From positions 1,477,501 to 1,541,500 of the forward strand of contig NZ_CP017476.1 of NCBI RefSeq assembly GCF_001761385.1: DNA of 64,000 bases. The letters run 5' to 3'. The notes beneath the pieces were generated by a model, which saw only the letters and a list, made by a program, of their open reading frames with translations, did no database searches and was not told the DNA's origin. This stretch comes from Hydrogenophaga crassostreae (GTDB taxonomy: Bacteria; Pseudomonadota; Gammaproteobacteria; Burkholderiales; Burkholderiaceae_C). Positions 25,699 through 34,517 of this stretch are shown here, piece after piece. The position numbers and the translations under genes are program-made. Position 1 is the first letter of the stretch; every line of letters begins with the position of its first letter.

Positions 25699-27666
25699 TT
25701 AAGGTTTCTTGAAAATCAAGGGGCCGAGCTGATCGACATAGTAGGTCACCGCACTGGTGGACAGATGACCGTAGTCATAGGTGAGGGGTTGCTTGGCGTC
25801 ATCGGTGACCCGGGTCAGGCACCCGTCTTCGTTGCAGAAGAACTGCAAGCCGGAGATGAACTCGATGCCCATTTTTTCGGCACGTGCGCGCATGGTCGCG
25901 GTGGCCGAATCAAGGGCTGGATCCAGACCAGCCTTGAGACGCAAGGGCGGGCGTTTGGTTGGGGGCCCTTTTTTCCACTCTTCAAGCAAGATCAACGGCA
26001 ATGACTTTTGCCAGTAGGGGACAGCGCCGAGCATGATGATGCGCGGCACACCAGCCTTCTTGATTTCTGCGACCGTGCTTTCAAGGTTGCGCAAGTCGTA
26101 GCGTTTGTTGTGCCACCAAGCATACAAAATCACCACATCGGGCCTTGATTGGCGGATGGCCTCGATGGAACTGTCGTTAAGGCTCTTGCACAGGGGACGG
26201 GGCTCGATTCCGAGCACGGGTGGGCAGATGGCTGCGGTGCGCTCTCCCAATCCGAAATCGTATTTGCCACTGTCTTGCAGAGCTTTGAAGCCGGGGTATA
26301 GGGAGCCCGCGTGTGAGTCACCCCACAGGAAAATCAGCGGCCGCTTTTTCTCAACACAGAAGTCTTTGTATGCCGACGCCGGGAATTTGTAGTCCAGCAT
26401 GCAGTCGCCTTCTCGCCAGCCGTCCACGACCGCCGAACGCCCTCCCTTGCTCATCATGTCGCGCACGATGTCCGGGAATCTCGATTCGAAGCCATCTTGT
26501 TTGTAGGTGGTGAAGCCGGCGGTGGCGATGACGGCCACGAGTGCGCTGAGGAACACGGTCGTTGAGCGGTGATTGAGGCGCCCAAAACGGATGGGCTTCT
26601 CGATCAGTTTATACGTCAACCAGGCCAACACCACGCTGAGGGCCAGCCACCCGAGCTGGGTGCTGGTGCTGGGCGGCTCTACGTGGGTGATGGCCGAGAA
26701 TGACAAAAAGGGCCAGTGCCATAGGTAGAGCGGGTAGCTGATCAGGCCGACCCACACAAAGGGCTTGCTGGACAAAACGTGGCGGTTGAACCAGGCCTGA
26801 GGGCCTGCCGTGATCAGAAGGGCAGTCCCCACCGTCGGCAGAAGGGCCCACCAGCCTGGAAAGGTGCGTTCCGGGCTGATGCGCACCAGGACCAGCACCA
26901 GCATGAATGCACCCAGCCATGCGTAGGTGTTGCTGCGAAGGTGGTGCCGCTCGTGGTGTTCATCGGGACCATGTCCCCATACCCCCTTGCGGAACACCGA
27001 AGACCAACCGAGTCGGTAGGTCTGCATGGCTGCAAGCAGTCCCCCGATCAGCATTTCCCAGAAACGGGCCAAGGGGTTGTAGAAAGCGGCCGTCGGCTGG
27101 CCCTTGACCAAGGCCAGGTTGATGGCAAATGAAATCAGAATCAGCACGAACACCACCCTGATGATGTTGCGTCGCCATTTGTGCAAGAAGAACAGCGTCA
27201 CCGGCCAGAGCAGGTAGAACTGCTCTTCGATGGCGAGAGACCACAAATGAAGCAGGGGCTTGTTGACCGAATTGGCGTCAAAGTAACCTGCTTCGCGCCA
27301 GAAGGCGAAATTGGAGACGAAGGCACTGCCCGCGAAAACGTGTTTACCCAATAGCTTGTAGTCGGGCGGACCGAGAAGAAACCAGCCCATCACCAGCGTG
27401 GTGATCAGAACCAGCGAAAGCGCAGGAAAAATGCGCTTGACGCGTTTGGCATAGAAATCGGCAAAACTGAACCGGTCCTTGTTGAGCCCGGCCAGGATGA
27501 TGGAGCTGATGAGGTAGCCGGAGATGACAAAAAAGATGTCAACCCCTACAAAACCGCCTTTGAACTTCTCGGGCAAGGCATGGTGCAAAAGCACGGATAC
27601 CACGGCGATGGCTCGCAGGCCGTCAATATCGGGGCGGTAGTGGGTGCTGTGGGGTTGGGCTGCCAT
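25699..27666 (-). CDS. O-acyltransferase (acyltransferase 3 family) fused to a C-terminal SGNH domain
   Basis: This 655-residue inner-membrane protein probably O-acetylates the surface glycan. The first about 390 residues are an OafA/YrhL-type acyltransferase with the motif RPDIDGLRAIAVVSVLLHHA and the conserved GGFVGVDIFFVISGYLIS split over residues 38-54, followed by eight to ten membrane helices. The C-terminal periplasmic part has the SGNH block FLWGDSHAG with the nucleophilic Ser, and a late YDYGHLSTSA with a probable catalytic His. OafA works this way: the membrane part moves the acetyl group and the SGNH part transfers it to sugar. It is the last gene of the long minus-strand locus. 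Confidence 0.9.
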   Translation of the reverse strand: MAAQPHSTHYRPDIDGLRAIAVVSVLLHHALPEKFKGGFVGVDIFFVISGYLISSIILAGLNKDRFSFADFYAKRVKRIFPALSLVLITTLVMGWFLLGPPDYKLLGKHVFAGSAFVSNFAFWREAGYFDANSVNKPLLHLWSLAIEEQFYLLWPVTLFFLHKWRRNIIRVVFVLILISFAINLALVKGQPTAAFYNPLARFWEMLIGGLLAAMQTYRLGWSSVFRKGVWGHGPDEHHERHHLRSNTYAWLGAFMLVLVLVRISPERTFPGWWALLPTVGTALLITAGPQAWFNRHVLSSKPFVWVGLISYPLYLWHWPFLSFSAITHVEPPSTSTQLGWLALSVVLAWLTYKLIEKPIRFGRLNHRSTTVFLSALVAVIATAGFTTYKQDGFESRFPDIVRDMMSKGGRSAVVDGWREGDCMLDYKFPASAYKDFCVEKKRPLIFLWGDSHAGSLYPGFKALQDSGKYDFGLGERTAAICPPVLGIEPRPLCKSLNDSSIEAIRQSRPDVVILYAWWHNKRYDLRNLESTVAEIKKAGVPRIIMLGAVPYWQKSLPLILLEEWKKGPPTKRPPLRLKAGLDPALDSATATMRARAEKMGIEFISGLQFFCNEDGCLTRVTDDAKQPLTYDYGHLSTSAVTYYVDQLGPLIFKKP

Positions 27667-27711
27667 TCAATGAGATTGAAGCTTGCGCGGGTGCGCAACA
27701 GATTTGAAGAA

Positions 27712-27750
27712 CACGCGAATCGCGTGGCTGCCACGCCATGGTGGCGTGGC
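27712..27750 (-). other. Two adjacent hairpins in the gap before the terminal acyltransferase gene
   Basis: CACGCGA (27712-27718) and TCGCGTG (27720-27726) form one dyad, and GCCACGCCA (27730-27738) and TGGCGTGGC (27742-27750) form a second with a three-base loop. They lie in the 108-base gap between the SAF-domain oxidoreductase stop and the acyltransferase start. The first is followed on the minus strand by only a weakly T-rich stretch, so it may be an attenuator or processing site rather than a full terminator. Confidence 0.45.
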
Positions 27751-27774
27751 CAGACGGACCGGGTGCCGAGGGAC

Positions 27775-28917
27775 TCAGCTGTAAAGCTGCCGAGCGATCG
27801 TAAGAGCCAGCGTGTCGGGCAGGTCTACGTCGTCGAACGTGATGATTTGGCCAGGTGCAATCTTGCGCCGGATGACGGCGTTCTGGATCAATCCGATAGG
27901 CACATGGTTGGGGGACTCCTCGATTTTGGCGGCTTCACCCCGCACCTGAAAGCCGCCCAGGGCTCGGTCAATGGGTGTGCCAGGTGCCAGTTCGGTCTTG
28001 GCAATGGCGACAATGGAGATCGTCGGCTTGCTGGAGTTGTTCAGTAACACCCCGCCGCCAGCCAAAACGCGGCGCAAGGTTTTGATGATCTCGTATTGGC
28101 ACAGGTGGAAAGGACGCACCAGCACGTAGTAGGGCCCATCGCCCAGTTTCAGGTAGTTGAGGGCTTTCCATTCCGATTTGTCGTGAGTGCCGACCACGAA
28201 CACCCCGGCATTGCCCGGTGCGAGCACATAGTCTGAAAGGGCTTCGCCGCGCTCTGCTGCGCCCCTGGCCAGATCGATGGCTGCTTTGGTGACGTCAGCT
28301 GTCTTTGGGCCTTGCATGCCCTGGCAGGCGATGGTGGCGCCGAATCCATTGGCGACCAGGGCCTGTTCGATCTGGATTTTCGTGCCATCGGTGAACGAGG
28401 TCGTCTGGGCCACGCTGATGCCCTGTTTGCCAGCCCAGTAGGCCATCTCTTCTGGGGTGGGCGTGTGGTTCAGAAAACCTTTCATGTTGCCGTAGACCAG
28501 TGGTTTGAAGCCCATCATGATGGCTTCTTCACGCAGCGCAGCAATGGACCCGGGCTGATCGCCTTCGGCCTCGGTGAGCAGGCCCTTGTCAGCGAAGTAA
28601 GAGCCCGTGGTGACATGGAACTCGGAGTTCATGGTGACCACGGGCTTGCCCGCGCGCAGCGCCTGGTCGATCACATCGGTGGCGTGCAAGACATCGCCAC
28701 TGCATTCCACGATCACATCAGACCCGTCAATGATCTGTTGAACCGAGTGGGTCAAACGGTCGGTCAGCGGAAAGTCGCCTGCTTCATTGAGCGGGCGCCG
28801 GGTCAGCACAGAGCTGATCTGGAGGTCGGGGGCGTGGTTGTTGATCAAGCGGGCAAATCCGCTGGCGATGAAACCAGTTCCCACCAGTCCGATTTGGGGT
28901 TTTTTCAAAGTATTCAT
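27775..28917 (-). CDS. NAD(P)-dependent oxidoreductase with C-terminal SAF domain
   Basis: This 380-residue protein starts with a Rossmann fold (QIGLVGTGFIASGFARLI) of the homoserine-dehydrogenase/Gfo-Idh type. VTMNSEFHVTTGSY and a central catalytic-like domain follow. A SAF domain lies in the last about 70 residues (RRKIAPGQIITFDDVDLPD), as found in sialic-acid synthases and antifreeze-like proteins. Proteins of this build occur in polysaccharide and amino-sugar clusters, but I know of no assigned reaction. It probably oxidises or reduces a sugar or acid precursor. It is preceded by the PglF-type dehydratase after a 66-base gap. Confidence 0.75.
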   Translation of the reverse strand: MNTLKKPQIGLVGTGFIASGFARLINNHAPDLQISSVLTRRPLNEAGDFPLTDRLTHSVQQIIDGSDVIVECSGDVLHATDVIDQALRAGKPVVTMNSEFHVTTGSYFADKGLLTEAEGDQPGSIAALREEAIMMGFKPLVYGNMKGFLNHTPTPEEMAYWAGKQGISVAQTTSFTDGTKIQIEQALVANGFGATIACQGMQGPKTADVTKAAIDLARGAAERGEALSDYVLAPGNAGVFVVGTHDKSEWKALNYLKLGDGPYYVLVRPFHLCQYEIIKTLRRVLAGGGVLLNNSSKPTISIVAIAKTELAPGTPIDRALGGFQVRGEAAKIEESPNHVPIGLIQNAVIRRKIAPGQIITFDDVDLPDTLALTIARQLYS

Positions 28918-28983
28918 GGCGTGTGTGCTTCGCGTAGGGCGCGGGTGAGCGAGGAATCTGACGGAGGTCGAAACACCGCAGGG

Positions 28984-30909
28984 TTACAACGTGCTGTCTG
29001 TGCCAGTGGGGGCCAGAGGGATTGAGGAGGGCTGGTAGCCGCTCACCAGTTCGATCAAGAGTGCCTTGAGGCTGGCCGTGTCGTTGTACTTCAGGCGTAG
29101 ATTGAGCTCTTCTATCCGTTCCGACAACACCGGCCACTCCAGAAACTCCTCGTGGGCTTTCATGATGCGGGGGTGGGAGGTCGGGCTGGGGTCGTTGCCA
29201 ATCAGCAGTTCTTCAAACAGTTTTTCTCCGGGGCGCAAACCGGTCACCACGATTTCAATGTCGCCATCGGGATTCAGTTCGTCCCGCAGCGTGAGACCGG
29301 AGAGATCGACCATGCGCTTGGCCAGATCAACGATCTTGACCGGGTCGCCCATGTCCAATACAAAAACGTCGCCGCCCTTTGCCATGGCCCCGGCCTGGAT
29401 GACCAGTTGGGCCGCCTCAGGAATGGTCATGAAGTAGCGGGTCATCTCAAGATGGGTCAGGGTGATGGGGCCACCTTCCCGAATCTGGCGGCGGAACTTG
29501 GGTACGACGGAGCCCGAGGAGCCCAGCACATTGCCAAACCGCACCATGGAGTAACAGGTGTTGGGGTACACGGAAGACAGCGCCTGCAGACTCATTTCAG
29601 CCAGGCGTTTGCTGGCACCCATGATGTTGGTTGGGCGAACGGCCTTGTCCGTACTGATCAGAACGAAATCGTTTACGCCCAACTCGCCGGCGACCCTGGC
29701 AGAAACCAGGGTTCCCATTGTGTTGTTGCGGATCCCTTCAACCGGGTTGTCTTCCACCAGGGGCACATGTTTGTAGGCTGCAGCGTGATAGACCGTGTGA
29801 GGTTTCCAGTAAGCCAGGACTTCGCGCAACCTTGATTCGTCGCGCACCGACGCAAGCACGGGAAAGATGGTTGTTGATTCGCTGTTGCCCAGCTTGTCGG
29901 TCAACTCCTGGTGAATTTCATAAAGGGAAAATTCACTTTGATCGATCAACACCAGGGTCGTTGGGCGGGCCGCAAGGATTTGTCGGCACAGCTCGCTGCC
30001 AATGGAGCCGCCGGCGCCAGTTACCAGCACCACCTTGTTCGCGACGTTCTTGCCGATCAGTATGTGATTGGGGGTCACAGGTTCGCGACCCAGCAGGTCA
30101 TCGATATCAAGCTCACGCAGGTCGGAAATACTCACTGTGCCTTGTGCAAGTTCGCTCACTCCTGGCAAGGTTCGAACCTGCACATGTGCCTTCAGCATGC
30201 GCTGAATCAGTTCATTGCGCCGGTTGCGCCGGGCCGATGGAATGGCCAGCAAAACGGTGGTGACTTCCAGCGACGCCACCAAGCCTTCGAGGTCTTCTGG
30301 GCTGTAAATGGCAAGTCCGTTCAGAACGTGGCCATGCAGGCGGTCGTCGTCATCCATGAACCCCACAACCACCATTTCATGGCTGTTGGCCATCGCGCCA
30401 GCGAGTTGCCGTCCGGCATTGCCCGCGCCATAGATCAGTACCCTGGGCAAGCCCATCTTGAGTTGATTGCGGTAGAGGCCCCCGAGCCAGAATCTTGCCA
30501 ACATCCTCGATGCGCCGACGGTCAGCAACAGCAGCATGGGCTGGATCAGGCCGACCGTGCGAGGCACTCCGTCCATACCAATGGCCGCAAATACCGTCGC
30601 AAAAAGCAAGCCGTAGACGCCGATGGCCTTTACAACGGTGGTCAGCGCCGACAAGCCCGAGTATCGGAAAATGGCCCGATAGAATCCGTTGACGATAAAT
30701 ATCGGCAGCGCGAGACCCAGCGAGACGCCCACGGCCCACATGGGCTGCCAATAGGAGTCGCCGGAGAGTTTGATCCATTCCCCCAGTCGCAAGTAATACG
30801 AAAGCCAGACCGCCAGTACGCACAAGGACGCGTCAACCAGCAGCACCACCACCCGTTTGGCCGGGCGGGGCATGGCGAGAATGGGGAGGGCAAAACGTGT
30901 CAGCATCGC
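28984..30909 (-). CDS. Membrane-bound nucleoside-diphosphate-sugar 4,6-dehydratase (WbpM/PglF/CapD family)
   Basis: This 641-residue enzyme probably converts UDP-GlcNAc to UDP-4-keto-6-deoxy-GlcNAc at the membrane. Four membrane helices (about residues 20-140) precede a first Rossmann domain (VLIYGAGNAGRQLA). The catalytic extended SDR domain starts TGAGGSIGS near 297. In place of the usual Ser-Tyr-Lys it carries the Met-x3-Lys pattern (NIMGASKR) typical of WbpM/PglF. I chose the ATG at 30909, which has a TAGAG upstream and matches the usual N-terminus; an ATG at 30930 overlaps the sugar transferase gene. With the two preceding genes it forms a QuiNAc/FucNAc-type module. Confidence 0.9.
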   Translation of the reverse strand, partial: AMLTRFALPILAMPRPAKRVVVLLVDASLCVLAVWLSYYLRLGEWIKLSGDSYWQPMWAVGVSLGLALPIFIVNGFYRAIFRYSGLSALTTVVKAIGVYGLLFATVFAAIGMDGVPRTVGLIQPMLLLLTVGASRMLARFWLGGLYRNQLKMGLPRVLIYGAGNAGRQLAGAMANSHEMVVVGFMDDDDRLHGHVLNGLAIYSPEDLEGLVASLEVTTVLLAIPSARRNRRNELIQRMLKAHVQVRTLPGVSELAQGTVSISDLRELDIDDLLGREPVTPNHILIGKNVANKVVLVTGAGGSIGSELCRQILAARPTTLVLIDQSEFSLYEIHQELTDKLGNSESTTIFPVLASVRDESRLREVLAYWKPHTVYHAAAYKHVPLVEDNPVEGIRNNTMGTLVSARVAGELGVNDFVLISTDKAVRPTNIMGASKRLAEMSLQALSSVYPNTCYSMVRFGNVLGSSGSVVPKFRRQIREGGPITLTHLEMTRYFMTIPEAAQLVIQAGAMAKGGDVFVLDMGDPVKIVDLAKRMVDLSGLTLRDELNPDGDIEIVVTGLRPGEKLFEELLIGNDPSPTSHPRIMKAHEEFLEWPVLSERIEELNLRLKYNDTASLKALLIELVSGYQPSSIPLAPTGTDSTL

Positions 30910-30913
30910 AACT

Positions 30914-31474
30914 CTAGTGGGCAACGCCATGGCGGTTGATCACCCGCCATGCGGTGAGCAGAAGGATGCGCAGGTCAAACAAAAATGACCGATTTCGAAG
31001 GTATTCCGTGTCCAGGGCCACTTTGTCGGGAATGGGCAGTTCGTCCCGGCCGTTGATTTGTGCCCAGCCGGTGATGCCGGGGATCAGGCGGTGTACGCCG
31101 TGCTCGGTGCGCAAAGCAATCAGGTCTTCCTGGTTAAACAAGGCAGGACGGGGTCCAACGAGGCTCATGTCGCCCTTGAAAATGCTCCACAGCTGCGGCA
31201 GTTCATCGAGGCTGCTTTTTCGCAAGAAGGACCCAATGGGGGTAAGACAGGCGGCGGGGTCAGGCAGCAGGTGGGTCGCTACCGCCGGTGTGTCGGTTCT
31301 CATGCTGCGAAATTTGGGCATTCGGAAAATCCGGTTGTTTTGTCCCACACGATCGCTCCAGTACAGCGCCGGGCCGGACGAGGTCAGGCGCACAAGACAA
31401 GCCAGCATCAACAGGGGCAAGGCCAAAAGGACGCCTAGCGTCAGGGCACAACCCAGATCAAATAAGCGCTTCAT
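30914..31474 (-). CDS. Monotopic phosphoglycosyltransferase initiating glycan synthesis (PglC/WcaJ-type sugar transferase)
   Basis: This 186-residue enzyme transfers a sugar phosphate from a UDP-sugar to undecaprenyl phosphate, the first step of a lipid-linked glycan. It has the minimal PglC-like build: one N-terminal re-entrant hydrophobic helix (residues 8-30), KFRSMRTDT, the catalytic Asp-Glu pair at 90-91 in SLDELPQLW, and VGPRPAL. LIPGITGWAQINGR lies near the C-terminus. The preferred sugar is likely the QuiNAc/FucNAc made by the neighbouring genes. Its ATG overlaps the stop of the epimerase gene by four bases. Confidence 0.92.
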   Translation of the reverse strand: MKRLFDLGCALTLGVLLALPLLMLACLVRLTSSGPALYWSDRVGQNNRIFRMPKFRSMRTDTPAVATHLLPDPAACLTPIGSFLRKSSLDELPQLWSIFKGDMSLVGPRPALFNQEDLIALRTEHGVHRLIPGITGWAQINGRDELPIPDKVALDTEYLRNRSFLFDLRILLLTAWRVINRHGVAH

Positions 31475-32409
31475 TTCAAATCTGCCTGCACCAGTGATTG
31501 CAATGCCTGCTGCAAGCTGGTTCGGGGCGTCCAGCCCAGAACCTCCCTAGTATGCCCGATCTCGACTTGAAGCGACCCTGTCAGGCGCTCGATTTGGGCC
31601 AGGCGACCTGACAGACGGCCCATCAGGTGCAAGCAGGCTGGCGGAATGGATATCAACCTGGCCGGGCGACCCAGGGCCCTTCCCATGGCCTGAATCAGCT
31701 CGGGCGTGGACACGTCTTTTCCGTCCGATACCAGAAAAACCTGCCCTGGGGCAGCAGGATGGTGCACGCAAACGGCAATGAGGTCACACAGGTTGTCCAG
31801 ATTCACCAGTGAGCGCTTGTTGTTGATTGCACCCAAAGGCAGTGGCCATCCGCGGGAGACAGCTCGCAGCAACCGCTGAAAGTTGGCTTTGACGCCTGGC
31901 CCGTAGACCAACGGGGGGCGAATCACCACCACGTCCATGGACGCGACGCGCCCGGCTTGCTGAACCGCCTGCTCACCTTCCCACTTTGAAATGCCGTAGG
32001 GGTCATCAGGCTGAGGCACTGCGTCGGCTTGAAAAGGCTGACCAGGTTCGGTTTGTTCGCCCAGGACTTTGAGTGAGCTCAGGAAAACAAGGCGCTTGAC
32101 GCCGGCCTGAGCCGCTTGCTCAGCCAGCCGTTGGCTGCCTTGAACGTTGACAATGCGGAAGGCGGCGAGCGGGTCGGTCTCGGTTTCGGCCATCACATGG
32201 ACCCGTGCGGCGCAATGCACGATGCACTCGATATCGCGCAAGGCGTGGGCCCAGTCGGTATCGCCGTGAATCGGTCCAACAGCGACCGATTCGGGTTCGC
32301 CGGGATCGGTTTGGCGAACGATGGGCCGGACCGTGTGTTGCTTTGCGCGAAGGGCTTCGCAGACCGCTCGTCCAACGAATCCGTTGGCTCCGGTGACAGC
32401 GATTCTCAT
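31471..32409 (-). CDS. NAD-dependent epimerase/dehydratase family protein (probable UDP-4-keto-6-deoxy-HexNAc reductase, WbpV/WreQ-like)
   Basis: This 312-residue extended SDR has TGANGFVG at residues 6-13 and the catalytic Tyr138-x3-Lys142 (PYGISKWE), with a Ser pair at 111-112. Proteins of this size next to a PglC-type transferase and a WbpM-type dehydratase reduce UDP-4-keto-6-deoxy-GlcNAc to UDP-QuiNAc or UDP-FucNAc (WbpV, WreQ). That is the most likely role, though a simple 4-epimerase cannot be excluded. The start at 32409 is one base after the stop of the acyltransferase gene upstream. Confidence 0.82.
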   Translation of the reverse strand: MRIAVTGANGFVGRAVCEALRAKQHTVRPIVRQTDPGEPESVAVGPIHGDTDWAHALRDIECIVHCAARVHVMAETETDPLAAFRIVNVQGSQRLAEQAAQAGVKRLVFLSSLKVLGEQTEPGQPFQADAVPQPDDPYGISKWEGEQAVQQAGRVASMDVVVIRPPLVYGPGVKANFQRLLRAVSRGWPLPLGAINNKRSLVNLDNLCDLIAVCVHHPAAPGQVFLVSDGKDVSTPELIQAMGRALGRPARLISIPPACLHLMGRLSGRLAQIERLTGSLQVEIGHTREVLGWTPRTSLQQALQSLVQADLK

Positions 32410-32410
32410 G

Positions 32411-33532
32411 TCAGGCAGCCTGCCGCGCGGGGATTCCTGGGGTCTTTCCCAGCGTCCAGGGCAAGTACCGCTCCATGACATAAACCGCCGGCACCAGCAG
32501 AGCGACAGTGGCTGCGATCACGATGCCGCCGTAGAACGTTGAGCTGTCGATGGTGGCCATGTCGATGTGGGCCAGCGTTGTTAGAACCACCTTGACCGAT
32601 TTGATGATCAGGAAGTGAATCACCATGATGGACATGCTGTACCGCCCGAGAAAGGCCAGCCATTGGCTGTGTTTCTCGATGAGTTGCACGAATGCCAGGG
32701 TGGCAAAGGTTCCTGCAAAGCCGAACAGCAAGAACCAGCCCAGGTTGCCCACTGCGGGGGTTGCCTGGGCTACAAATCCGTTGATTTGACTGAAGAAACT
32801 GACGGCCAGGCTGATCAACAGAACAAGCCAGAGTTTGACGGGGGCGCTTTTGAGACCAAACACCAGGGGTTTGAGCAACACGCCTGCCTGGAAAAAGACC
32901 AAGCCCAGCATCGCGGGGGCCAGGCTGAACGGCAACTTGACGAGGTCTCCCACCCAGTAGCCAAAGGTGGCGATGGCCAGGGCCGCAATCAGGCGAAGCG
33001 GCTTGGGCGCCAGAAACTGGTTGATAGCCTGACCGAGGAGGAGGGTGCAGAACAGCGCTGCGACGAACCACATGGGCGTGTTGACCAGGTGGCCATCGCC
33101 CAGTGAGCCATAGAAAACACCGATCAGCGGAGGCAGCAGCCCATAGTCGAATTGTGAGAGCTTCAGGCCCATGACCTGAGCGAAGCTGTACCCTGCGAGA
33201 TAGAACAGGAACCCCAGAAAGGCGTAGACAAAGTAGGGCCGCAGCAGTGTTCTTGCTTTGCTGCGCATGACCTGCCCGACCGTGTTGTTTTCCGGCCGGA
33301 AAGTCAGCCCGGAAATGAAAAAGAAGAGCGGCACGTGGAACGCGTACACATACACCTGCAAGGCTGTGGGCTCGGTGATTGAATAGATATGGCCCCAGAC
33401 GATGAGCGCAATGCCCAGTCCTTTGGCCGCATCAAGCCACAACCATCGGGCGGGTGAACCAGAAGGCTGTGGCTGCGAAGGCTTGGATGGCACCAACTTA
33501 CCCGGGTCAGTGCGAGCGGTCACGGCTTTCAA
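32411..33532 (-). CDS. Acyltransferase family membrane protein (acyltransferase 3, WecH-like)
   Basis: This protein of about 373 residues has roughly ten membrane segments and the acyltransferase 3 opening WLDAAKGLGIALIVWGH, with the conserved catalytic-type His, then FHVPLFFFISG. It probably acetylates a lipid-linked sugar or a polymer unit. There is no SGNH domain, unlike the acyltransferase at 25.7-27.7 kb. The start is not settled: TTG 33532 and GTG 33523 both lie inside the 3' end of the GT2 gene upstream, with no convincing ribosome-binding site. Confidence 0.85.
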   Translation of the reverse strand: MKAVTARTDPGKLVPSKPSQPQPSGSPARWLWLDAAKGLGIALIVWGHIYSITEPTALQVYVYAFHVPLFFFISGLTFRPENNTVGQVMRSKARTLLRPYFVYAFLGFLFYLAGYSFAQVMGLKLSQFDYGLLPPLIGVFYGSLGDGHLVNTPMWFVAALFCTLLLGQAINQFLAPKPLRLIAALAIATFGYWVGDLVKLPFSLAPAMLGLVFFQAGVLLKPLVFGLKSAPVKLWLVLLISLAVSFFSQINGFVAQATPAVGNLGWFLLFGFAGTFATLAFVQLIEKHSQWLAFLGRYSMSIMVIHFLIIKSVKVVLTTLAHIDMATIDSSTFYGGIVIAATVALLVPAVYVMERYLPWTLGKTPGIPARQAA

Positions 33533-34457
33533 GCGCCAGTGTGCGCACTTCTTCCATCAGCTTGCGGTTGGCCGACAGCAGGTCGGCCACAAAGGCGATG
33601 AGGATGGTTTGAAAACCGATCACCATCAGGGAGCTGGCCAGGATCAATGACTGGATGTGGCCGTCATAGCCGTAGTCCGACATCAGCCATTTGTAGAGAA
33701 ACCGCAGACCAATCAGGAAACCCACGGTGAACAGCGTGAGACCGATCGCCCCGAAGAACCGAAAGGGGCGGTAGATAACGAACACCCTGACGATGGTGAC
33801 GATACTGCGCCGAATGTAGGAAGAGATGCTCTTGACCAGGCGGGATGGACGCAAGTCGCCATTCACGCGCACGGGAACCGAGGTGATGGCCATGTTTTTC
33901 TGGCCCGCCTGAATGATGGTTTCCAGGGTGTAGGTGTAGTCGCTGAAGACGGTCAGGCGGCGAGCGGCTGATCGGCTCATGGCGCGAAACCCACTGGGGG
34001 CGTCGGGAATGTCGGTTTTGCTGGCCACGCGAACCACCCAGCTGCCAATTTTTTGCAGCAGTTTTTTGATGGGGCTGAAGTGTTCGATGGCTTCGATCGG
34101 GCGTGCGCCGATCACGATGTCGGCTTTGCCGGCGACGATGGGCGCGGTGAGCAGCGGAATGTCATCGGCCTGGTACTGGTTGTCGGCGTCGGTGTTGACG
34201 ATCACGTCAGCGCCGCGCTCCAGGCAGGCTTGCAAGCCATTCATGAATCCACGCGCCAGACCCTGATTGCGGGTGTGTTTCACCACATGGTCCACGCCGT
34301 GCTGCAGCGCCACTTCCACCGTGTTGTCGGTGCTGCCGTCGTCGATGATGAGCCATTCAACGGAGTCGAAGCCTGCCACCTGGCGCGGCAGAGCCGAAAG
34401 GGCAATGCCTAGAGTTTCTGCTTCGTTAAAACAAGGGATTTGGATAATGAGCTTCAA
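33507..34457 (-). CDS. Glycosyltransferase family 2 with C-terminal membrane helices (DPM1/DPMDS-like)
   Basis: This 316-residue enzyme has the GT-A nucleotide-sugar fold: IIQIPCFNEAETL at the start, IDDGSTDNT and the metal-binding DADNQY motif near residue 89, ending with two membrane helices (about residues 235-285). That build is typical of enzymes that charge undecaprenyl phosphate or glycosylate membrane-bound acceptors. The start is TTG 34457 with GGAG about six bases upstream. The preceding DUF2142 gene ends 60 bases away, so these two may form a lipid-sugar donor and GT-C transferase pair. Confidence 0.88.
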   Translation of the reverse strand: MKLIIQIPCFNEAETLGIALSALPRQVAGFDSVEWLIIDDGSTDNTVEVALQHGVDHVVKHTRNQGLARGFMNGLQACLERGADVIVNTDADNQYQADDIPLLTAPIVAGKADIVIGARPIEAIEHFSPIKKLLQKIGSWVVRVASKTDIPDAPSGFRAMSRSAARRLTVFSDYTYTLETIIQAGQKNMAITSVPVRVNGDLRPSRLVKSISSYIRRSIVTIVRVFVIYRPFRFFGAIGLTLFTVGFLIGLRFLYKWLMSDYGYDGHIQSLILASSLMVIGFQTILIAFVADLLSANRKLMEEVRTLALESRDRSH

Positions 34458-34517
34458 GAAGGGCTCCGAATATGGATCGATTAAAAGGGCTTGGCCGTGA
34501 AGGTTCTGCAGGTCCGG

